NCBI GenBank assembly: GCA_003254925.1
Contig: QANZ01026905.1
Coordinates: forward strand, 1 to 64,000
Direction: 5' to 3'
DNA: 64,000 nucleotides
Source: Chamaecrista fasciculata
Taxonomy: Eukaryota; Streptophyta; Magnoliopsida; Fabales; Fabaceae
Below the pieces are notes generated by a model. The model searched no databases and had not been told where the DNA came from. It worked only from the letters and a program-made list of their open reading frames with translations. The translations under genes and the position numbers were made by a program. This document shows positions 25,738 through 42,404 of this stretch, in pieces. Numbering within the stretch: position 1 is the stretch's first letter; each line of letters begins with the position of its first letter.

Positions 25738-25850
25738 GGTTATTAAAATCGGACCGGACATCGAACCGGCCGAAGCAGAGGTTCAAGGTTTAATGGTTCA
25801 ACTGGGGTTCAACCGAGGTCGGACCATTTATAAATAAATTAATTAATAAA
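25738..25850. repeat. Fragment of the CCGG-rich element
   Basis: GGTTATTAAAATCGGACCGG followed by GAACCGGCC and GGTTCAACC motifs, as at 9007. One end only. Confidence 0.5.
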
Positions 25851-26288
25851 TAATATATTAACAAATAATATACAACAAAATAGAAAAAAACTTTAAAAAA
25901 AAAGACCAACTTGTGTTTTTTTCTTTTTTGGTATCAGTGCTTTACCCTTCTTACCATTGGCATTCACGAAGCTCATTTCTTTGACTTTTCTACCTTCCCC
26001 CAATTGTAATCTCACTTAATGTCTACCTACTTCCACCCCTTTTCGATGCAGAAACCAAAAGCCTACCCACTCTTGCATCAAATCTTTCAATCCAATATTT
26101 TCTTTCTCTTCAATCCTTTCTTCGTGTATGTGGATGCTTGTAGTCAAATATCTAGACTCTTCCACTTTCCTTCTATCTTGTCTTTTCCAAATGGTCTCTT
26201 CTCTTTCCTCTACTCTTCTTGTTCATCTTGCTGTGTGCGTGGCCATAGATCAAGCTTGTTGGAGTTCCATTTAACTATTTAGTAGGCT

Positions 26289-26406
26289 NNNNNNNNNNNN
26301 NNNNNNNNNNNNNNNNNNNNNNNNNNNNNNNNNNNNNNNNNNNNNNNNNNNNNNNNNNNNNNNNNNNNNNNNNNNNNNNNNNNNNNNNNNNNNNNNNNNN
26401 NNNNNN
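26289..26406. other. Assembly gap (118 N)
   Basis: Unknown bases. The gap abuts one arm of an inverted repeat, which may explain the failure to assemble it. Confidence 0.95.
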
Positions 26407-27833
26407 TTTTCACTTGGGAAGAAGTGAAGGAGGCTAGCACCTAGGCATCTGCCAAACTGCTCGTGTGGATTACTGGTAGAGGAAGGACACTCTGTGGACT
26501 TCTCAAATTCGCGAATACGATAAGTCACCGATCAAAACTAGGTAAACATCCTTTCTAATCTGGTATAAACATAGTTAGTGGATCCTGGAAGGAATCACAG
26601 AGATAGCCTTATAATTTTAATTGCGTTTTAGTCAAATTTTTTTCCGCTGCGCTCCCTCTGTGATTTCCCAACAGCCACCCCCTTATCATTTTTCCCCAAT
26701 ATTAGTGAATTTAATAAATCAATAATTCCCTAACTTTTAGGAAACTTATTTAATTTATCATTCCCTAATATTTTAAACAAGAATTTAATTGTAAACTATT
26801 TAACAATTAATATATTTAAATTTGTCCAACAAATTTAAATACCACAATCATAGATATTTATTTAAGACAAGATTTAATGTCCTAAGACATTTAACTATGT
26901 CTTAAATTATGTCACCACAGTGACTCACGAATTAACCCTAATTCGTGTCCCAAAATAGCATCTTGATCCTGCTCATGTGTGACCCAGCAGGCCTCACGTG
27001 AAGTTGGCAGCAAGCCATCTTATGACTCACAAGTCGAGAGCAGACTCTAGCAAGCCATCACGACTACCCAAAACACGCGAGTTATCGCTTTAACGTTAAC
27101 GACTTAACCTAAGTACCACCTTGTCATAATCCCTATTGTCACACGATACCTTGGTTCTGGATAAGGCACGGGAAAGTCATCCTTATTCCACACCACAACT
27201 TTCTCGATTTCCTGAGTTAGTCCCATTTTCCTGAGTGGTCACTCTTTCCTTGGACAGACTCATCGAGGACGCTAGTTAGATATCTCTCATCGTAACGAGG
27301 GACAAAATCCCATCTTGGTCAACCACATTCCTCAGCATGGCAATCAACCAAACCCGTACCTAGCCCTTATGGCTACCCTATTACGGGTAAAATTAGACTA
27401 GGCCAAAGTTCGACAACTACAACGCCGGAATAGTCAAGACCTCAGGTCTAAGGCTATAGTGACAGGTGTACAGGAGAGGCTAGCTTATGACTAAAACCCA
27501 TGCAGGACTCTCCGGGTCGGTCCAGCAACTTGTAATCCTTTACTTATTGCACCATGACTCTCGTAAAGCATCTAGTGCATGTATCTCCATACACCGAGGT
27601 CATGCAGGTCTTGGTTCATTCTCGCTCCCACGAAAACAATCGACCAGGGACAGATTTAGATTAATTATCTCATAATTAATCAAGGACGCTATCATAGTAA
27701 ACATGCTAATAATATGATAACAACATGATTCATCTCCATAAATCAATCAAAATGTTCAAAACATTTACATAAAATGATTGGCCCTAGGGCACAATCTCCA
27801 ACACGCGCTCGTAGACTTCTTTAAGGAGGGACT

Positions 27834-28449
27834 TGTGATACATCACTATTTTGACGTACGCCTAATAGGCCTTCGCTCCAGGCCTCTTTTCCTCTTCGAG
27901 GCGCACTCGAACCAGTCAAAGGCCCCTCCGTGCATTTAGGGGCGGCCATGTCCCGGAACACGGAACATGGCGCTCGCCCCGTCACGACTCGCAATCACCC
28001 ACGATTGCCTTGCTCCGCAATTCTCGGTCTCCACCACTCTCGCTCGTGGAGATCGTGGGCCACGGACTTGGTCAAACCCGCGTTCTCTAGTCTGCTGGCG
28101 CCCGCCTTCTAACATGACGCGCAATCACCCACGATTTCCTTGCTCCGCAATTCTCGGACTCCACCACTCTCCTAGTGGAGATCGTGCTCGACTACGTGGT
28201 TCCCCCCGCGCGCTGGCCTCCACCCTTCGCTCTGCTCTATAAATAGAGCTCAATCTAGCAGTTAAAGGTTTGCTACTCTTTACTCCTAGAATCCTCTTGC
28301 TCTCATATCTCTCAAACACTAACTTGAGCGTTAGAGTATTCTTCGAAGGGCATCCCTGTGAAGTTCTTGTAGGTACTTGGACACTCAAGCTTTGCTCTTG
28401 CAGCCCACGTATTTGAACTAGGTAAGCTCGTCTGTTTTCTAGTTTATCA
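27834..28449 (+). repeat. Right LTR of the gypsy-like fossil
   Basis: 616 bp, a direct copy of 22118-22743 with scattered differences and a small length difference. Followed directly by the right part of the host MITE. Confidence 0.85.
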
Positions 28450-29043
28450 GTTAGTAACACCGTTAACTTTTTATCTTGTAGTCCTTGTAAGTTGGTCAAG
28501 TGACATAATTACCCTTATAATTATTGAAATTTATAATTTAAAATATATCATACAATTTAATTTCAAATATTGTTACATGTTTAGTTTTTTTATTTTATTT
28601 TTTTGAATGTACTAGTTTATTTTTACTTGATTTAATATTTTTCTGTCTATGAAAGGATACTCTCAAATTGATTCTTATTTTTAAAAGATTCTCCGATGTC
28701 AAATTTCAGAATGATTTAATTGTGAGAAATGAATATAGTTTTGATTTTTTTAATTAAAGTTATCAATACCCAAATATAATTTGAAATATAAGATATTTTA
28801 AATTATAAAATTAGTTAGATATAAGGATAATGATGCCATTCAAAACTATTTAATAATTTTATATAACATGTGCAACTCACATGTGACTTTAAAAATAAAA
28901 GGTTAATGGTGTTATTAACGGTTGGAGACATTGCCATGAAATTAATAGATTAAAGGGTTAATTGTTATTTTTCATAAATTAGGGGGACATTGCAATTGAA
29001 CATATAATTCAAGGTAGGTAAATATAATTTTCCCAATTTATTA

Positions 29044-29318
29044 TAAAAGGCAAAACTTTACTTTGGGTTTTAATGTTAGTCTTCAATTTTGATATTATTT
29101 TTTTGGTTCTCTCCTCCCAATTGTTTTATTACTCTCTCTCTCTCTCATATTTCTTTTTTGGTAGAAAATAACTTGAGGACTAATTATAAATTTTTTGAAA
29201 AATATTAGTGACTAAAAAATTATAAAAAATATTATGAACCAACATAAAATTTTGGGTAGATATTAAGGATTAAAATGAAATTTTGACTTATATAAAAAAT
29301 AAGTACATTTTATATTAA
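29044..29318. other. Short spacer
   Basis: AT-rich, with a CT microsatellite at about 29131-29148. No gene. Confidence 0.5.
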
Positions 29319-30101
29319 GGTCAAAAGCCTATTTTGGTCCTGAATGTTTTCTAAAAGTTTCATCATTAATTCATAACTAATGAATATGATCATATCTCTC
29401 ACGTTTAAAACCCGAATGAGATTAAATAAGCTATGAGTTAAATTTGATGAGTTATTTCTTTGTCTAGTTAGAGTTATCAGCAAACGAGGTCGAATTGAAC
29501 ATAAAAGCGAGTCAAAAAATGGGTCACTTGTATCATGAAATTGGTTATATCTCTCTCATGTCAAGTCTGAATTGAACGGAATCAGGGCTACAAGTTACTT
29601 TTGACGAGTTCTTTCTTTGTCTAGTTAGGACCGTTGACAAACGAGGACAAATAGTATTATGAAAGTTAATATTGATGTTCTGACCAAACTCAATGTCAGA
29701 GTATTAATTGACCTCTTTTGCCAACAACCCGAACTGGATAGAGACAAAACTCATCATGAGTAATTTGTAACTTCAATTTTGTTGAATTTGGACTTGAATC
29801 GAGAGTGATATGACTAGATTTATGTAACAAGCGGCTCATTTTTGGGTTCAATTTCATACTCAATTTGACCTCATTTGTCAATGACTCTAACGAGGCAAAA
29901 AAAGAACTCATCAAATTTAACGTGTAACTTTGATTTAATCGCATTTGAGTTTGAAATGAGAATGATATGATATATTCAATAGTTAGAGACCAATAATGAA
30001 AACTTTTAGGAAACATTAAGGACCACAGTGGAACAAAAAACATAGTAGGGGCCAAAATGGAACTTTGAGTAAATATTAAAGACCAAAATAAGTTTTTGAC
30101 C
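29319..30101. repeat. Palindromic MITE, copy B (MULE-like)
   Basis: 783 bp with ends GGTCAAAAGCCTATTTTGG and, at the right, the complement GGTCAAAAACTTATTTTGG. Much of the length folds on itself. The 9-mer TTATATTAA flanks both sides exactly (29310-29318 and 30102-30110). Same family as 5320-6049 and the fragment near 61950-62260. Confidence 0.85.
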
Positions 30102-30110
30102 TTATATTAA

Positions 30111-30960
30111 TAATGAACTACTTGAAAAAGTATTAAAAGCAAATTACAAATATATATCTATATCTATAGTATATTATATGTGGGAGGAGCTCTCTAGTCG
30201 TGCTCCCACTTATACTAAAGAGCAAAAATATTTAATGTAATTAAAATAAGAGAAAACTTATTATTTAGTCTCTTTTTTTAACCGAGTCAACAATTTGGTC
30301 TCTAATTTATTTTACATACATATTTGCGTGGGCACGTAAAACCCTTAGTGTATATATATATAGATATATATATAATAGGGGCTTTTTGCGTGCCTATATA
30401 AATTTTAAAATAATTTAAAATTTATAAAGAAATCTAACGAATACTAAATCATTAAATAAGATTAAAATTAATAAGAAGATAAAATGAATTACATATTAGT
30501 GTAAATAGGCTATTATAATATAATATAATATAATATAATATAATATAGATATAGATATAAATATATCAGAATTCTTTTAAAGTATAAAATTTGTACACTT
30601 CAAAAATTTGGAAGGTGTGGCTCAAAATTAATGAACAAAGTTTTGCATTTGATTTCTCATACACATATTATATGTATAGTCCAAAATAAGAGAGTGACTC
30701 TTGAATACTTGTCAAGCAGCAAGCAACAAGTGAAGCTAGAGCCTAAAGTCCAAAGCTTGGCCACATTTTCTCGCACAAGCATTATCCCTTGTGTTAAATA
30801 TTTGTGAGTTTTTGGATATTCAATAATAATAATAATCAATCAATCATCACATTTACTTACCCTCTTTCAGTGGCCCTGGTTATACCATTGTGTTCACCAA
30901 CTCCTGCTGCCACATATATACACATAAACATTACTCTTTCTTTCATTCTTTCCATCCATG
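30111..30960. other. Spacer and presumed GGAT promoter
   Basis: AT-rich, with a short tandem array of TATAA units at about 30512-30546. No gene. The right part should include the promoter of the aminotransferase gene; no certain TATA box was identified. Confidence 0.45.
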
Positions 30961-31044
30961 AAAGACAAAAATACTACCTTTTATAGCATTCCAGAAACTA
31001 TTGCGAGCGCGATTCGCTTCACCCACTACTCTCACTCCTCCCAG

Positions 31045-31807
31045 GTATGCATTTCTCAAATCATGTAGGCTCGATCTTCAATACCCATCAGCAATAGTGA
31101 AAACCCACCACCGAAAATCGGAAAATAGTCAATCTTTTGCGTTTTTGATCATCTGGGTATTATTATTATGTGTTTGAGACTGTAAGAATACTCGGTTCGA
31201 TTGGTTTTTTCGTTTTAGTTGGATTCCTGATTCTAGAATTTGTGTATCGGGATGGGAATTGAGGGTTCTGTACTTCTGTTACTGTTTGACTTTGACTGTG
31301 ATTCCATTGGAATTGGATGCTCGTGATTGTTCATTGGCATTTCTAGCTTCTGATAGTCATCGAATGATTTTCTACTGTAAATTCTGTGTCGTTCTGGGCT
31401 ATGGGCAATCTGTGAATCAGGAAAATATACAACTTTTCTTTTAGCTATTTCGGAAATTTGAGTTGGGGCTAAGTGTTTGTGAAATCAGTCCGTTCGATGA
31501 CCTTCATGTGTAGAAGACCAAAAGGCTTCTTTTCTCATTTGTTTTACTTGGGAACACAGGCATGTGTGATTGCAAGTTCTATTTCCTGCCTTTCAGTTTT
31601 TAATCAATACGATTGTCAAGGCATCCATATCTTCCAACTTCATGACATTTTACATGTTAAACAATTTGTGATGATTATGCTGCTTTTTTTTTTCCTTTCT
31701 TTTAATGAGTCAAGACTTCACCATTCTCATTATCTTCTTTAAATTATTCAAGTAGGCAACCGGAGGTTTATTGCTAATTTTTGGCTTTTTCTCTTTTTTT
31801 TTTTTAG
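31045..31807 (+). other. Probable 5' UTR intron of the GGAT gene
   Basis: A donor CCCAG/GTATGC at 31045 and an acceptor TTTTTAG at 31807 bracket 763 bp just before the start codon. Inferred from splice consensus only. Confidence 0.55.
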
Positions 31808-31837
31808 TGACATCTGGTTATAGTCTTGTGCTTCACC

Positions 31838-36534
<4,697 letters not shown>

Positions 36535-36939
36535 GCAATTCATCTTAAAAGTTACAGTGTATTTATATTTATCAGTTTCTGTAATTAAGCTGTTCCATCA
36601 TTACTCTTCTGAAAAACATAGCATCATTTGCTTTTCCTTTATTGGAGATGCTTCTTGTGCTTCACTTCCATTAAGTCTCAATCTCGAATTTTTACATTCA
36701 TATATTAGTTTGTTACAGTAATGGTATAATCTTTCACCACTAAACTACATTTTGGGACTTGCTCAATCTCAAAATTAGGGGTGTCAAGACGGGCCGGCCC
36801 GCCCAGGCCCGCGATGGGCCCGCATATAGGCAGGCTGGGGCGGGCCAGCCCGTTTATAAATGGGCTCCAAAAACAATGCCCAGGATCGTCCGTCAATGCC
36901 CGCGGGCTAAACGGGCTGGTCTGCGGGCTTTTATTAATT

Positions 36940-38908
36940 GGGTAAATTGCAATTTGGTACCCTGTGGTTAGGGGCGGTTCCCCTTTGGTACCCTGAAAGA
37001 AAAATTTTTGCATTGTGGTACCCCGTGGTTTGCTCCGTTAGCGATTTGGTACCCTGAGGTTTTTTCTGTTAGGATTTAACGGCAAATGTTAGTTAAAATG
37101 TCAAAAATCTCCCAAAAAGTCTTCTCTTATGCGTTTAAGTCCTTTCCCTTTACTAAAAGGGATCAAAACATAAAGAATTAATTATAAAAGGGTCTTTAGA
37201 ATTCTAATATTATAGATTTTTCTCCTTTTCATAAGATTTCTTTTGAATAGGTCCTGATTTAATTACACTTTAATCCCAAAAGTTTATGATCTTTATCAAA
37301 ATAGTCCTTAGAACCTCAAAAGACAAATGAGCATCTATGATTTATCAAAAAATCCCTATATTCAACTACAATTTTCATTCAAGTACACTACAAACAAATC
37401 AAAACCCCCAAATTTTTCCAAAATCAAGCCCCACAAATCAAAAACCCTCTCAACAACAAAATCAACATCATCAACAACCAATTTCTTCATACCCTAAGGA
37501 ATCAAAATTCAAAACTAAGGAATTCAATTTCTTCCTCAATTTTCCAAAATTTGGCATAATTGGTCCCTCGAAAGTTTTTTGTCCATTTTTCCGTTGAAAA
37601 AAAGAAAAAAATAAACTTTTATTTTGATCCCTCAATTTTCCAACAAATTTCACTGCTAGTCCCTCTTTAATTTCCATCCAATTTTTTCATTAACCTAAAG
37701 AAAAAATTGGTTTACATTCTCCAAAAGTTTTATTTTTTGAATTAAGGTCCTTTCTTTTTATAATAGGACTAAAATGTAAGAAAAAATGAATAAATTAAAA
37801 TTTAAAATAATTTTGACCAAAAACCCACGCAAATTGGCTCTCCTTCTTCGATACCATCCCTTCCACTTCTTCGTCCCTCTCAATTCTCTGACGCCGCCAC
37901 CGGAATCCGCCACCGACCTTGACTTCATCATCATCGCCGACTTTCTATTTACGCTTCCGCTCTCATCCTCAACCATCGCGCACTCAGAATCCTGTTCTGC
38001 TCCTCCCTTCCGATTGCTCTTCGGTGGCTTGAACATCGACAAAAACCACCTCGCCGACCTACTCCTGCTCAGACCGGCGGAATGCTTGGCCGTTGCGCCG
38101 CCATGATCAGATTCCCTCTCGGCGGCGTTGTAGCGCGATCTCGACCGGAGAAACAAAATGGCGAGGGACCTGAATCGCTTCAATCCGACGTCGGAGTCGC
38201 CGTCGAAGAGGTTATGAACGCCATTGAACTTGATTTGAGGATCTATCCCACGGTAGTGAGGGAAGAAGGAGAAGAAGAACGATTCTGTGATTGGAGAAGA
38301 AGAACAGTCGATTTGGGTGGGTTCTTTTTATTTATTTTTTTTTGGGAAAATTGTTTCAAATTCGGACCAATTATGCCAAATTTTAAAAATTTAAGGAAGA
38401 AATTGAATTCCTTAATTTTGAATTTTGATTCCTTAGGGTACGAAGAAATTGGTTGTTGATGATGTTGATTTTGTTAGAAGGATTTTGATTTGTGGGTCTT
38501 GATTTTGGAAAAATTTGGGGGTTTTGATTTGTTTGTAGTGTACTTGAATGAAAATTGTAGTTGAATATAGGGATTAAAGTGTAATTAAATCAGGACCTAT
38601 TCAAAAGAAATCTTATGAAAAGGAGAAAAATCTATAATATTAGAATTCTAAAGACCCTTTTATAATTAATTCCTTATGTTTTGATCCCTTTTAGTAAAGG
38701 AAAAGGACTTAAACGCATAAGAGAAGACTTTTTGGGAGATTTTTGACATTTTAACTAACATTTGCCGTTAAATCCTAACAGAAAAAAACCTCAGGGTACC
38801 AAATCGCTAACGGAGCAAACCACGGGGTACCACAATGCAAAAATTTTTCTTTCAGGGTACCAAAGGGGAACCGCCCCTAACCACAGGGTACCAAATTGCA
38901 ATTTACCC
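36940..38908. mobile_element. Pack-MULE-like element, copy 1, with captured gene fragment
   Basis: 1969 bp. The left end GGGTAAATTGCAATTTGGTA is complementary to the right end. The arms are very long: about 630 bp at the left (to about 37570) against about 554 bp at the right (from about 38355), the left having an extra block of about 77 bp. The 9-mer TTATTAATT flanks both sides exactly (36931-36939 and 38909-38917), the Mutator signature. No transposase. The middle carries a GC-rich, gene-like segment. It is inserted in the terminal region of hAT copy 2. Confidence 0.9.
37810..38330 (-). pseudogene. Captured host gene fragment inside the Pack-MULE-like element
   Basis: A GC-rich island in AT-rich arms. 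On the minus strand 38183-37758 is open for 141 codons: a start near MKRFRSLAILFLRSRSRYNA, a Ser/Arg-rich part (SRSRSARWFLSMFKPPKSNR), a Met/Lys stretch and a basic end (KKWKGWYRRRRANLRGFLVK). The last residues run into MITE sequence. I do not recognise the parent gene. Upstream bases to about 38330 (HYRGIDPQIKFNGVHNLFDG in one frame) may belong to the same parent exon. A transcribed chimera is possible but unproved. Confidence 0.5.
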
Positions 38909-40274
38909 TTATTAATTTTTTTGTGGATAAAACCTGTATTTTTTTGGGCCAAAAACTGTATTTATTTGGGCCCAAAACTGTATTGTTCATTTGATTGGAA
39001 AAAAATTGTATTTTTTTTGGAACAAAAACTGTATTGTTCATTTGTTTGGAAAAAAAATGTATTCTTTTCTTGCTCCAAACAAACCTGCATAACACCACTA
39101 CTTACTAGGGGTGTCAAAACGGGCCAAAGCCCGCGGGCCCGGCCCGCCCGCTATATGGGCGGGCTTGGGCTTTAAATTATGAGCCCGTTTAAATGCGGGC
39201 CTAAACGGGCTGGCCCATTCAGCCTGCGGACTAAACAGGTCCGGTGCGGGCCGCCCGCGGGCTAAACGGGCTTTTAAATAAAAAAAAAAACACACACTCA
39301 TTTGTTCTTCACACTCAGTCGATCCTTCATCCTTCACTCTTCAGAAGCCCAATAAACCCAACAAGCTAAAAATCACAGTTTGCCCTAGTCTTCACACTCA
39401 ATCACTCATCTAGTCATCTTCACGCTAGCGCAGCCTTCACTCCTCTTCTCTTCTAGCCGAAAATCAGTCTCCTCTTCTCTTCAGTCTCCCCTTCTCTTCA
39501 CGAATCACGCTAGCCCAACGAAAATCGCCGGCGCTGCTCGTGTCTCAAACTGAATCACACTTCGTATTCCTCTTCTCTTCATCGGCCGCCGCTCGTGTCA
39601 AACGAAAATCGCCGTCGCCGCTCGTGGTCTCTCTCTAACTCTCTTCCTCTTCATTCTCCAGTCTCCACGTTTGCGGTTTTTCATCATTAGTCCAAAGGTA
39701 TGTGCATAGATTCAGTTTTCATGTTTTTGTGAAGAATGAGAGAAGATTCAGGGCCTGTTTGTTTTTATTTTAGAAAACAATTTTCTGTTTTGAAAAAATA
39801 AAAAAAACAAAAATTGACGTTTGGAAATTGGAATATGTTTTTTGGGATAAGTTTTAAAAAATAGAAAACAAATTGTTCCTTTTAAGAACTAAAGATCAAG
39901 AACAGCAAAAATATGTACTGATGTTTGTTTTCTAAAAAAAAGGCGGAGAACACATTCATTAATTGTAGTTTTGTAATATTGGTTGATCATAAATGGCAAT
40001 GTTGTAATAGGGATTAAATCTAATGCTGTCTCATTTGCCATTCAACTTTGCTGTTTGTGATGTCAAAAATAATTCATCAAACAAGGTTTTGTATTTTTTG
40101 TTTCACAAAACCTGTTTTAAAATTTAGTTTAAGAATTGCTTTTAGAAAATTGGTTTGAAAAAAGAAAATCAAACAGGCCCTCAGTTTTTCAGTTTTCATG
40201 TTTTTGCCTTCTGTTCTTTTGCGGTTTTGTAATTCAGTTTGTTATGCAATTTGCAGCATATTCAGATATGAGAT

Positions 40275-42373
40275 ATGGATTGCGATAGTGAATGTGTATC
40301 TCCTTCTCCCCTTCCTCCACCACCAGAAGTAAATGTAGGTGGAGCAGATGCTGCAACTACTGCTTCAAACATTCCAAGTGTTGTAACTCCAAGTCTAGTG
40401 CCAAGAAAAAGGTTAGCCACTTCGGACGTTTGGAATTATTTTACTAAAAAGGGTGTGGGTGACGATGGGAAACCAAAAGCTGAATGTAATGGGTGTAAGG
40501 CTAAATTTACTGCTGGGGGAACTACACATGGAACTTCTAGTTTGTCACGTCATATGAAAACTTGTCAAATATTGCAAAGTTATAAAGATGTGGGCCAAAT
40601 GATGATTGATCATGCTGGAAAAATGAAATCTAAAAAAATTAATCAAGAAACTGTTCGAGAATTGATGGCTATGGCAATTGTTAAGCATGATCTTCCCTTC
40701 TGTTTTGTGGAATATGAAGGCATTAGAGATTTGATGAAATACTTAAATCCAGATATTAAATTTATTACTAGGAATACTGCTGCTGTTGATATTTGGAAAG
40801 TGTATTTGTCTAAAAAAGAAATCTTGAAACGAGAATTAGTTAATATTCCTAGTAGGATTTGTTTAACATCTGAGGTTTGGACAGCTTGCACTACAGAGGG
40901 TTATATTTCTTTGACTGCACATTATGTTGATTCAACCTTCACCTTGCGCAATAAAATTATTGCTTTTTGTGCTTTTCCACCTCCACATACTAGGCATGAG
41001 TTGACTAGAAAATTGGTTGAATTTTTAAGAGACTGGGAGATAGAGGGAAAAATATTTTCAATTAGTTTGGATAATGCACAAAACAATACTAAAATGGTGG
41101 AGAAGTTGAAAGATCATCTGTTTGTTAAAAATCATTTGATATGCAATGGTGATTTTTTTTCATGTGCGATGTTGTGCCCATATATTGAACTTAATTGTGA
41201 AAGAAGGTCTGACTATAGCTGATGATGCTGTCCACAAAATTAGAAAAAGTGTTAAGTATGTGAAGGGTTCTGAGTCAAGAATGAGAAAGTTTGATGAGTG
41301 TGAAATGATCTTGGAATTCAGTCGGGTGCTAGTTTATGTTTAGATGTACAAACAAGATGGAATTCAACTTTTGTGATGCTGGAATGTGCGCTAAAGTATA
41401 GACGTGCTTTTGGTAGCTATCAAATGGTGGATGAAAACTACAAGCATTGTCCATCGACTCTTGAATGGGATAGAGCAAGAAAAATGGCTATATTTTTTAG
41501 ACCATTTTATGATATTACCAAATTGATTTCAGGTTCTACATATCCGACCTCCAACATATATTTCTCTCAAGTTTGGCAAATTGAAGTCTTATTGCAAGAT
41601 AATTTAAACAATGATGATGCTTGCATTCAAGATATGACAACTAAAATGAAGGCTAAGTTTGACAAATATTGGGGTGAATATAGTGTTGTGCTTGCACTTG
41701 GGGCAGTTCTTGACCCCCGAATGAAGTTTGCTTTGTTAGAACAATGCTATAAGCATGTTGATCCCTTTAGTTATCAACACAAGGTAGATGTTGTGAAGAG
41801 AAAGTTAATTCAACTCTATGATGCATATGCTAGCAAATCTACCATGGCACCTTCAAGTTCTAATCAAACTATTCCATCAAGTGGAGGCGGAGAAAGTGCA
41901 TGTGAAGATATTCCTTTAGCTTTTAGGGTAATTGGTAAATTTTAATTTTAATTTTTTTTGTTTATCTTATGTATAATTATTTATGACTAATTATTTCATT
42001 TGTCTTTTGGCATTGTTGAAAGGTTCTTAATGATCTCAGTGATCAAATTGTCACAACTGAGGGGAAATCTCAATTACAGACATACTTGGATGAACCAAGA
42101 CTCAATATGGCTTTTAATCAACAATATGATGTCTTGAACTATTGGAAGGAAAATAGATGTAGATTTCCTGAGTTGGCACTTATGGCTTTTGATATATTGA
42201 GCATTCCAATCACCACAGTGGCTTCTGAATCAGCTTTCAGTATAGGTTCTCGAGTTCTGAATAAGTATCGTAGTCGTCTTCTTCCAAACAAGGTGCAAGC
42301 TTTAATTTGTACTCGGAATTGGCTATATGGTTTTGATCCTACTGATGCTATTGAAATCTTATTTCTATGTTAG
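40275..42373 (+). pseudogene. hAT transposase with BED zinc finger (copy 1)
   Basis: The family catalyses cut-and-paste transposition. A likely 5' UTR intron runs 39699-40257, ending just before the ATG at 40275. A BED zinc finger lies at about residues 43-98 (SDVWNYFTKKG, CNGC, LSRHMKTC), then the RNase H-like core, and the C-terminal hAT dimerisation region ([20 protein letters not shown]...[19 protein letters not shown]). An intron at about 41928-42022 joins FR to VLNDLSDQ in frame. Compared with copy 2 there is one extra T in the T run at 41153-41160 and one missing base near 41307. Together they put about 150 bp out of frame with stops, so this copy is probably inactive. A short last exon (EEEPDSEPTTIDLESIGSGP, ending near 42498) would need a donor that is GT in copy 2 but CT here. 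Confidence 0.88.
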
Positions 42374-42404
42374 AGTTTTTTTACATTTTATTTTTGTATC
42401 TAAT

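Larger units (their letters stand above)
25133..27803. mobile_element. LTR-type insert within the gypsy-like fossil
   Basis: Bounded by TGTTGGGAAATC at the left and ...CAATCTCCAACA at the right, with the 5-mer CGCGC on both sides (25128-25132 and 27804-27808). Inside, 25175-25310 and 26407-26505 are inverted copies of one another, with an assembly gap between them. The right 0.7 kb (about 27080-27803) looks like an LTR read on the minus strand. No coding domain is seen. Non-autonomous or heavily rearranged; family unassigned. Confidence 0.6.
22118..28449 (+). mobile_element. Ty3/gypsy-like LTR retrotransposon fossil
   Basis: The two LTRs (22118-22743 and 27834-28449) are direct copies with ends TGTGATACATCAC...TAGTTTATCA, closely similar by eye. 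A primer-binding-like TTGGCGCCGTCTGTGGGG follows the left LTR, and a purine-rich AAGGAGGGA precedes the right LTR. The LTRs contain CTCTATAAATAGAGC. Gag-like sequence begins at about 22901 and includes the retrotransposon gag domain. Protease, reverse transcriptase and integrase are not recognisable, and other LTR-element pieces lie inside, so the copy is broken. It sits inside a MULE-type MITE. The LTR similarity suggests a moderately young insertion. Confidence 0.85.
21997..29034. mobile_element. MULE-type MITE split by an LTR element
   Basis: The outer pieces are 21997-22117 and 28450-29034. The left end GGGTAAATTGCATTTACC and the right end (complement GGGAAAATTATATTTACC) belong to inverted repeats of about 120 bp. 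The 9-mer AATTTATTA stands at 21988-21996 and again at 29035-29043, the size typical of Mutator elements. Without the LTR element the MITE would be about 700 bp. No coding sequence of its own. Confidence 0.85.

Noticed and set aside
38762-39175. Frame with repeated KLYCSF-type residues
   Set aside because: It reads through a MULE end and hAT subterminal repeats; the residue repeats mirror DNA repeats.
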